Shown here: in pieces, positions 55,322-61,410 of the stretch | Numbering within the stretch: position 1 is the first letter of the stretch | Layout: each line of letters opens with the position of its first letter | NCBI RefSeq assembly: GCF_007989605.1 | Contig: NZ_BJUL01000001.1 | Location: forward strand, 1-64,000 | DNA from: Vreelandella venusta | GTDB lineage: Bacteria; Pseudomonadota; Gammaproteobacteria; Pseudomonadales; Halomonadaceae | Length of the DNA: 64,000 nucleotides | Direction of reading: 5' to 3' | Notes under the pieces: generated by a model | Databases searched by the model: none | What the model was told of the DNA's origin: nothing | What the model saw: the letters and a program-made list of their open reading frames with translations, nothing else | Program-made: the position numbers and the translations under genes

Positions 55322-55842
55322 CTGTTACTCGCCGTCAGCTACTGAAGACGTCTTTGGGAGTTTCACTAGCGGCGAGCTTACCGTTGCCGCTGTTGAGCGC
55401 TTGGGCTGATGAATCTCGCCAAGCCTCGACATTGCCGCTGGCGATTCACAGCCAGGAAGGCCCTCATCGATTAGACGTTGAAGTGGCCGAGACCGCCGCT
55501 CAGCGACAGCGCGGCTTAATGGAGCGCGAGCACCTGCCGGAAGCGCGTGGCATGCTGTTCCGGTTCGAGAGCGAACAGCCCGCTGGCAACGCCTTTTGGA
55601 TGTACCGCACGTTAATCCCGTTGGATATTGCTTTTATCAACAGTGAAGGGCGCATTGTGGCGATCAACACCATGCAACCCTGTGCGTCCGATACTCCCCG
55701 TGAGTGCCCCGCTTACCCAGCCGGTGCGTCTTACCATGCCGCGCTGGAGGTTAACGCAGGCTACTTCGCTGAGCGCAGTATCCAGGTGGGCGACTGTGTA
55801 TCAGTCCCTGCTTTGGCTGGGTTTTGCCGCCCTGATGCATAG
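55318..55842 (+). CDS. DUF192 protein with Tat-like signal
   Basis: 174-aa exported protein. The N-terminus TVTRRQLLKTSLGVSLAAS has a twin-arginine motif followed by a hydrophobic stretch and cleavage near SAWA, suggesting Tat export. The DUF192 core follows: RGLMEREHLPEARGMLFRFE, NAFWMYRTLIPLDIAFI and GYFAERSIQVGD. Its function is unknown. It overlaps modC as ATGA and so is part of the mod operon. Confidence 0.83.
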   Translation: MTVTRRQLLKTSLGVSLAASLPLPLLSAWADESRQASTLPLAIHSQEGPHRLDVEVAETAAQRQRGLMEREHLPEARGMLFRFESEQPAGNAFWMYRTLIPLDIAFINSEGRIVAINTMQPCASDTPRECPAYPAGASYHAALEVNAGYFAERSIQVGDCVSVPALAGFCRPDA

Positions 55843-55890
55843 CACTTATAACGAGCACTTATAACGAGCACTTATAACAGGCACTTAGAA
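55841..55890 (+). repeat. 13-bp tandem repeat after the DUF192 gene
   Basis: GAGCACTTATAAC repeats three times from 55841 to 55878, the first copy including the last bases of the stop codon region, with a fourth degenerate unit AGGCACTTAGA after it. Confidence 0.8.
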
Positions 55891-55892
55891 AC

Positions 55893-55914
55893 AGTACGCC
55901 GACACCGGCGTACT
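55893..55914. terminator. Hairpin between convergent DUF192 and EamA genes
   Basis: AGTACGCCG (55893-55901) pairs with CGGCGTACT (55906-55914), overlapping the EamA stop codon. The U-tract is poor on both strands, so it may work with the convergent transcription. Confidence 0.5.
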
Positions 55915-56779
55915 ACAGTGGCTTTGCTGGACGACGCTTACCAACGTTGAGCACGATTAGAGCAATACCGGCTACCACAAGCCCCCCGCCTGCCAGCTTA
56001 TGGATTCCTAAGCTGTCGCCCATCAATAGCACGCCCAAGCCAACAGCAAGTACCGGTACTAGTAAGGTCATTGGTACCACGCGATTGACAGGATGACGGC
56101 GTAGTAAGGCATACCAAATGCCATAAGCAACAATTGATGACATTACCGCGGTGTAAATCATCGCTCCCCATCCGCGCCAGCTTGCTTGCTGAATGGCCTG
56201 CCACTGGCCTGTTTCAAATAGCCAAGACCCTAACGCGACCTGAGGAACCGCAAACAGCGCTACCCAGCCTGCCAGTGCTAAGGGAGCGATAGGCGGACCG
56301 CGCTTAATCAACAGTTGGGAAACTGCCCAGCCAAACGCGCTTAACAACAGAATCGTCAGCGGTAGTGGCGAGGGCAACGTTGGCCCGCCTGCGAGCACAA
56401 TGATGCCCGCGAAAGAGAACAGCAGTCCCACGATGCGCTTTGCTCCCAGTTTTTCTTTAAGAAATACCACTGCCAGTAGCGTGGCAAACGGCATACCCAT
56501 CTGTACCAGCAGCGCTCCAGTGCCTGCTTCTGCTTGGCCTAAACCGATAAACAGCAGCGCAAAATGCAGGCTGCCAAACGTGAAAGAGAGTAAGAGCAAA
56601 AAAGGCAGCTGAGCGCGAGCGACAGGGTAGAAAGGCACCAATAGGACAGCGACCAGCGCAAAGCGCAGAGTCGTCATTAGTAGCGGTGGTAGCTCCGCCA
56701 CCCCCACCTTTATGACAATAATATTCAGCGCCCAAATGGCGATGACAAATAGGCCTAACAACAGGTCGCGTAGTGGCAC
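55913..56779 (-). CDS. EamA/DMT family transporter
   Basis: 288-aa membrane protein with ten helices in two EamA repeats (about 5-135 and 145-280). DLLLGLFVIAIWALNIIVIKVGV and FGSLHFALLFIGLGQAEAGTGALLVQ are typical of RhaT/YedA-like exporters. Substrate is unknown; the group often exports amino acids or metabolites. It is convergent with the DUF192 gene. The start ATG is at 56779. Confidence 0.88.
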   Translation of the reverse strand: MPLRDLLLGLFVIAIWALNIIVIKVGVAELPPLLMTTLRFALVAVLLVPFYPVARAQLPFLLLLSFTFGSLHFALLFIGLGQAEAGTGALLVQMGMPFATLLAVVFLKEKLGAKRIVGLLFSFAGIIVLAGGPTLPSPLPLTILLLSAFGWAVSQLLIKRGPPIAPLALAGWVALFAVPQVALGSWLFETGQWQAIQQASWRGWGAMIYTAVMSSIVAYGIWYALLRRHPVNRVVPMTLLVPVLAVGLGVLLMGDSLGIHKLAGGGLVVAGIALIVLNVGKRRPAKPL

Positions 56780-56858
56780 GTTGATATCCGTTGATCACGA
56801 TTTAACAGTGGCTTTAGCATATCAGTAAGCGCTACTGCAGCGTAATGGCGCGGTGCTC

Positions 56859-56983
56859 ATCTACCCACAGTTAACGGTGAAATGCTAACGACCGACTTCC
56901 TTTAAACTCATGAGTGCCTACAATAGAGCGTTGCCTGCTTTAGCGTTTATGTTGTAGCCAATAGCGGCGCACTGTGGGTAGAT
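56859..56983. repeat. 13-bp inverted repeat in the EamA-dctP gap
   Basis: ATCTACCCACAGT (56859-56871) and its exact complement ACTGTGGGTAGAT (56971-56983) face each other across 99 bases. The right copy lies 46 bases before the TRAP binding protein start. Confidence 0.85.
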
Positions 56984-57028
56984 AATAGATATCGCTGGAT
57001 ACCAATTGATAAAAAAGGATCGACAATA

Positions 57029-58039
57029 ATGACGCTGACACGCTCTATGGCTCGTTTAACAGTAGGTTTAGCTGGTGCGGCTTTACTCTCGGCTTCTTTC
57101 TCTGCACAAGCACGTGAACTCTCTGTTTCCACTGTTTTATCGGATGCTTTCCCATGGGGGCAAGCGGCGGAAAAATGGGCGGAATTGGTGGAGGAGCGCA
57201 GTGGTGGAGAACTAACGCTGCGAGTTTATCCAAACTCTCAGTTAGTCTCAGGTGATCAAACTCGTGAATTTTCGGCTATGCGTTCGGGGCTAATCGATGC
57301 TGCGGTAGGCTCGACGATTAACTGGTCGCCCCAGGTTCCTGAACTGAATTTATTCTCTTTACCATTCTTTATTCCCGATGAGGCTGCTGTGGATGCGGTT
57401 ACTGGCGGCGAAGCGGGTGAGTTGGTCTTTGCGGCAATTGAATCCCGTGGTGTTATGCCGCTGGCCTGGGGCGAAAATGGCTTCCGCCAAGTGTCAAACT
57501 CCCGTGGGCCGATTAGTCAGCCAGAAGATTTGGAGGGCCTGAAAATTCGCGTGGTGGGCTCACCGCTGTTCCAGGATACCTTCTCTGCTCTTAACGCTGA
57601 TCCGACGCAAATGAGTTGGACAGATGCTCAGCCAGCGTTAACCACCGGCGCGGTTGACGGGCAAGAGAACCCGCTTTCAGTCTTTGATGTTGCGCGTATT
57701 GATCAGGTGGGCCAGGAGCACTTAACGCTCTGGAACTACATGAATGACCCGCTGGTTTTTGCAGTTAACCAGCAGGTATGGCAGTCGCTTGATGAAGAGC
57801 AGCAAACGCTGTTGCGTGAAACGGCAATTGAGGCTGGGGAGTGGGAAATCGCCATGACGCGCGAGGAGGAAAGCGAGCGCCTGGCGGCTATTCAAGAGCG
57901 TGGTGTGACGGTTACGGAGTTAACCGATGAACAGTACCAAGCCTTTGTTGAAGCCACCCAGTCCGTTTACGAAAAATGGGCACCGCGCATTGGTGAAGAT
58001 GTGGTTAACGCGGCTCGGTCGGCTATCGACGCACGTTAA
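57029..58039 (+). CDS. dctP: TRAP transporter substrate-binding protein, DctP family
   Basis: 336-aa periplasmic protein. Signal peptide MTLTRSMARLTVGLAGAALLSASFSAQA (split as residues 1-28) is followed by the DctP fold. The conserved carboxylate-binding Arg lies in GLKIRVVGSPLF, and GAVDGQENPLSVF is the second family motif. It binds an organic acid for the DctQM permease. AAAGGAT lies before the ATG. It is first in the dctPQM operon. Confidence 0.9.
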   Translation: MTLTRSMARLTVGLAGAALLSASFSAQARELSVSTVLSDAFPWGQAAEKWAELVEERSGGELTLRVYPNSQLVSGDQTREFSAMRSGLIDAAVGSTINWSPQVPELNLFSLPFFIPDEAAVDAVTGGEAGELVFAAIESRGVMPLAWGENGFRQVSNSRGPISQPEDLEGLKIRVVGSPLFQDTFSALNADPTQMSWTDAQPALTTGAVDGQENPLSVFDVARIDQVGQEHLTLWNYMNDPLVFAVNQQVWQSLDEEQQTLLRETAIEAGEWEIAMTREEESERLAAIQERGVTVTELTDEQYQAFVEATQSVYEKWAPRIGEDVVNAARSAIDAR

Positions 58040-58059
58040 TGAATCCTTTGGTGTTTTAA

Positions 58060-58087
58060 CTACCGGCCTACAGGGCCGGTAGCTTTT
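58060..58087 (+). terminator. Attenuator-like hairpin between dctP and dctQ
   Basis: CTACCGGCC (58060-58068) pairs with GGCCGGTAG (58074-58082) followed by CTTTTT. It probably lets only part of the transcripts into dctQM and protects the dctP mRNA end. Confidence 0.8.
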
Positions 58088-58104
58088 TCTGTTGTGAGGC
58101 TGCC

Positions 58105-58584
58105 ATGAAAGGCTTTCCCGATGCACGCCCTGAACGTTGGCTGGGTGCGCTGTCACTTATTATTATTTCGTTGATTAGTTTGGGAAATGTGGTCACACGT
58201 TACCTGACAGGTGGCTCATTCTCGTTTACCGAAGAATTTTCCGTATTCTTACTAGTGGTGCTTACCTTTGCAGGGGCATCGGTGGCGCTTAGGCGAAACC
58301 GTCATATTCGTATTGGTTTTTTGGAGCGGGCGCTACCTGGGCGCTGGCGCAGTGCCCTTATTCTATTTCAAGCGCTATGCGGGGTAACCGTTCTGGGCTT
58401 GATTACGTGGTATGGTGGAAAGCTAGCTTGGCAAGAGTACCAATGGGAATCGCTATCGCCGGGGTTAGGGTTGCCCCAGTGGTGGTACTTAGTATGGCTG
58501 CCGATATTGTCCTTTGCCATGGTGTGGCGTCTTGTTCAGCAAACCCGAGATCGATTAAATGGAGGGCTGAATAATGACGCCTGA
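58105..58584 (+). CDS. dctQ: TRAP transporter small permease DctQ
   Basis: 159-aa membrane protein with four helices. ITRYLTGGSFSFTEEFSVFLLVVLTF-like and ALRRNRHIRIGFLERALP are hallmarks of DctQ. It overlaps dctM by 11 bases. Confidence 0.9.
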   Translation: MKGFPDARPERWLGALSLIIISLISLGNVVTRYLTGGSFSFTEEFSVFLLVVLTFAGASVALRRNRHIRIGFLERALPGRWRSALILFQALCGVTVLGLITWYGGKLAWQEYQWESLSPGLGLPQWWYLVWLPILSFAMVWRLVQQTRDRLNGGLNNDA

Positions 58585-59875
58585 TATTTGGATGATTCTT
58601 GCCTTTGCTGGATTTTTGATAGCAGGTGTGCCCGTGGCATTTTCGCTCGCCTTGGCTGGCTCGGTGGGAATTGTGGCTGGGCTTTCGCCAGATATGTTAG
58701 CGACGCTGGGCACCAATACCTATAACAGCATTGCTAAATATCCTTTAATCGCGATACCGCTATTCATACTGACGGGACTGATTTTTGAGCGCTCAGGTGT
58801 GGCGTTACGCTTGGTACGCTTTGCTCAGGCTCTTATTGGGCCTCGTCATGGCGGCCTAGCGTTGGTCGCGGTGCTGGTGTGTATGATTATGGGCGGTATG
58901 AGCGGTTCGGGCCCGGCGGATGCGGCGGCAGTGGCTATGGTAATGCTGCCGAGCATGACGAAGGCGGGCTACCCAAAGCCATTTTCCGCAACGCTTATTG
59001 CAGCATCAGCCTCCACCGCTATCCTAATCCCTCCTTCCGTGGCGCTAATTCTTTACTCGATTGTGGTGCCCGGTGTTGATCTGCGCGCGTTATTTGCCGC
59101 AGGGCTTTTTCCCGGCATTTTGGCAGGGCTAGCGCTGCTGCTGCCTGCGATGATCGTTGCTAAGCGTTACGGCTGGGAAGGAACACCGGTAGCAGGCGCT
59201 GAAACCTTGACCGTGCGTACGACGTTTAGGCAAGCATTGCCCGCTTTATTTGCTCCAGTGCTCATTTTAGGGGGGCTGCGCTCAGGTCTATTTACGCCGA
59301 CAGAAGCTGCCGTCGTAGCAGTTGCCTATGGCACCATCGTGGGACTGTTTTTGACGAAAGAGCTTTCGTTACGTGACCTATGGGAATTGTTAGGAGAGGC
59401 CGCGATTATTTCTGGAGTGGTGATGCTGATTATCGCTCTAGCGGGTATTTTTGCTTGGGCCGGAACAATGCTGGGGACTTTCCGCCATTTGGCAGAGTGG
59501 ATTATTGGCTTAACAGACAACGGTGTTTTGCTGCTGGTGCTGGTCATGCTGGCGGTATTAGTCGCAGGCATGCTGCTTGATGCTATTTCTATCTATCTCA
59601 TCATGATGCCAGTGCTTATCCCCGTCATGCAGCACTTTGAATGGAACCCCGTTTGGTTCGGCATTCTGCTAGCGATGAACATTGCTATTGGTCAATTTAC
59701 CCCGCCGGTTGCGGTGAATTTAATGGTAACCACAGAGGTTGCCAAAATCCGTTTGGAAGAGACTTTGGGGTGGGCGTTGCTGTTTGTTGTGGCGATGGGG
59801 TGTGCACTCGCTCTTGTGGCTATTTTTCCAAGTATTGCGCTGTGGTTGCCATCAGTACTTGGTTACAACATCTAG
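58574..59875 (+). CDS. dctM: TRAP transporter large permease DctM
   Basis: 433-aa membrane protein with 12-13 helices. AGVPVAFSLALAGSVGIV, ILTGLIFERSGVALRLVRFAQALIGPRHGGLA and FTPPVAVNLMVTTEVA are typical of DctM. Together with DctP and DctQ it imports an organic acid with sodium. The exact substrate cannot be read from the sequence. No clear terminator follows. Confidence 0.93.
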   Translation: MTPDIWMILAFAGFLIAGVPVAFSLALAGSVGIVAGLSPDMLATLGTNTYNSIAKYPLIAIPLFILTGLIFERSGVALRLVRFAQALIGPRHGGLALVAVLVCMIMGGMSGSGPADAAAVAMVMLPSMTKAGYPKPFSATLIAASASTAILIPPSVALILYSIVVPGVDLRALFAAGLFPGILAGLALLLPAMIVAKRYGWEGTPVAGAETLTVRTTFRQALPALFAPVLILGGLRSGLFTPTEAAVVAVAYGTIVGLFLTKELSLRDLWELLGEAAIISGVVMLIIALAGIFAWAGTMLGTFRHLAEWIIGLTDNGVLLLVLVMLAVLVAGMLLDAISIYLIMMPVLIPVMQHFEWNPVWFGILLAMNIAIGQFTPPVAVNLMVTTEVAKIRLEETLGWALLFVVAMGCALALVAIFPSIALWLPSVLGYNI

Positions 59876-60298
59876 CAATCCCATGGCTGGCGTAGTTCGT
59901 CATAAGATGCTTAATCCGCTATACGCTATGCGAATACGGCATGGCTGTTAACGGTAACTAAACGTAATTCATCGGTAATCTGAATTTGTTGTCTGAGCTG
60001 CTTGTGGTAGGCAATGTCATCTACAGTACATTGTCTCTAAGCATTAAGTTTATCTGTTAAACAGCAGGACTTAATTGCAAGCACTAGGATGTGTATGGGC
60101 GTTATAGCAGTAATGACTTACTGCGTATTTCGCCAAGTATGTTTTTTTTCGCTAAAGTAGTAAGTGTTGGCTGTACTAGTCGACGTTGATAACAGATTGT
60201 CTTGAAAACGTTTTGGCAGAAAAACACCTGAGGGAATCGTTCAGCAGGTGGGGTTAAAGCGTATAACGCTCACAACATCAAGATAAAGAGGTGTGTCC
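59876..60298. promoter_or_regulatory. Intergenic region before the TAXI transporter
   Basis: About 420 bases without a gene. It holds the palindrome AAAACGTTTT (60205-60214), reminiscent of LacI-type operators, and a hairpin CACCTG/CAGGTG (60225-60230, 60245-60250) in the likely leader. AGAGG lies eight bases before the next ATG. No confident promoter hexamers were found. Confidence 0.4.
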
Positions 60299-61273
60299 AT
60301 GAAACGCCATGTATTTTCCACTGCCGCCTTCTCAGGCGCGCTGATTGCGGCCGCTACGTTTGCATCTCCGGCGGTTGCGCAAGAACGCTTCATCACTATC
60401 GGTACCGGTGGCCAAACAGGTGTGTACTACGTAGTCGGTCAGTCGATCTGTCGATTGGTGAACCGTCTGGAAGACGCTGACATCAAATGTAATGCACCTT
60501 CTACTGGTGGCTCCGTGGCCAACATCAACGGTATCAAGTCCGGCGAATTGGACATGGGTGTCGCTCAGTCGGATGTTCAGTACCAAGCTTATAACGGTAC
60601 TGGGAACTTTGAAGGTGAGGCCTATGAAGACCTGCGCGCGGTGTTCCGCGTTCACGGTGAGCCGCTGACTATCCTGGCTCGTGCTGATGCCAACATTAAT
60701 TCCCTTGATGACTTGGAAGGTAAGCGCGTCAATATCGGCAACCCAGGCTCTGGGCAGCGCAACACCATGGAAGTGGTGATGGGTGCCAAAGGCTGGACTG
60801 AAGATTCTTTCTCGTTAGCGTCTCAACTCGATGCCGCCGAAATGGCTGCCGCGCTTGCTGACAACAACATCGACGCGATGGCCTATGTCGTGGGGCACCC
60901 CAATGGAGCCATCCAGGAAGCGACTACCACCGTCGATTCGCGTCTGGTGCCTCTCAACGATGAGACAGTTCAGGGCATTGTTGATGAGTTCCCGTACTAT
61001 TCCATGTCGGTCATTCCAGGTGGATTGTACAAAGGTAACGACGAAGACGTCGAAACCTTCGGTGTCGCAGCGACCTTCGTGACTACCGCAGAGACCGACG
61101 ACGACATCATCTACCAGACCGTTAAAGCGGTATTCGATAACTTCGATCGCTTTAAGCGTCTGCACCCGGCCTTCGAGAACCTCGATCCCCAAGACATGGT
61201 GACCTCTGGTCTATCAGCACCACTGCATGAAGGTGCCGCTCGTTACTACCGAGAGCAGGGCTGGATCGAGTAA
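60299..61273 (+). CDS. TAXI family TRAP transporter solute-binding protein
   Basis: 324-aa periplasmic protein. Signal peptide ends near PAVA|QE (residue 22). FITIGTGGQTGVYYVVGQSICRLVN and CNAPSTGGSVANINGIKSGELDMGVAQSDVQ-like stretches identify the TAXI family, unrelated to DctP. The family binds glutamate-like or other acids, and the ligand here is unknown. I chose ATG 60299 over the GTG at 60293. A hairpin separates it from the fused permease. Confidence 0.92.
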   Translation: MKRHVFSTAAFSGALIAAATFASPAVAQERFITIGTGGQTGVYYVVGQSICRLVNRLEDADIKCNAPSTGGSVANINGIKSGELDMGVAQSDVQYQAYNGTGNFEGEAYEDLRAVFRVHGEPLTILARADANINSLDDLEGKRVNIGNPGSGQRNTMEVVMGAKGWTEDSFSLASQLDAAEMAAALADNNIDAMAYVVGHPNGAIQEATTTVDSRLVPLNDETVQGIVDEFPYYSMSVIPGGLYKGNDEDVETFGVAATFVTTAETDDDIIYQTVKAVFDNFDRFKRLHPAFENLDPQDMVTSGLSAPLHEGAARYYREQGWIE

Positions 61274-61312
61274 CTTGGCCAACCTGAGGTGATTTCGCCT
61301 CAATGAGTGATT

Positions 61313-61345
61313 ACGCGGCCACGTCGAGTGGCCGCGTATTCTGTT
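61313..61345 (+). terminator. Attenuator-like hairpin after the TAXI gene
   Basis: ACGCGGCCAC (61313-61322) pairs with GTGGCCGCGT (61328-61337) around GTCGA and is followed by ATTCTGTTT. It parallels the hairpin after dctP. Confidence 0.75.
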
Positions 61346-61410
61346 TGAGATGCTGTATGGCGTAATGCCAATGGAATCTTTCGTCACTACATACCAGGCA
61401 GGGTTAGCTT

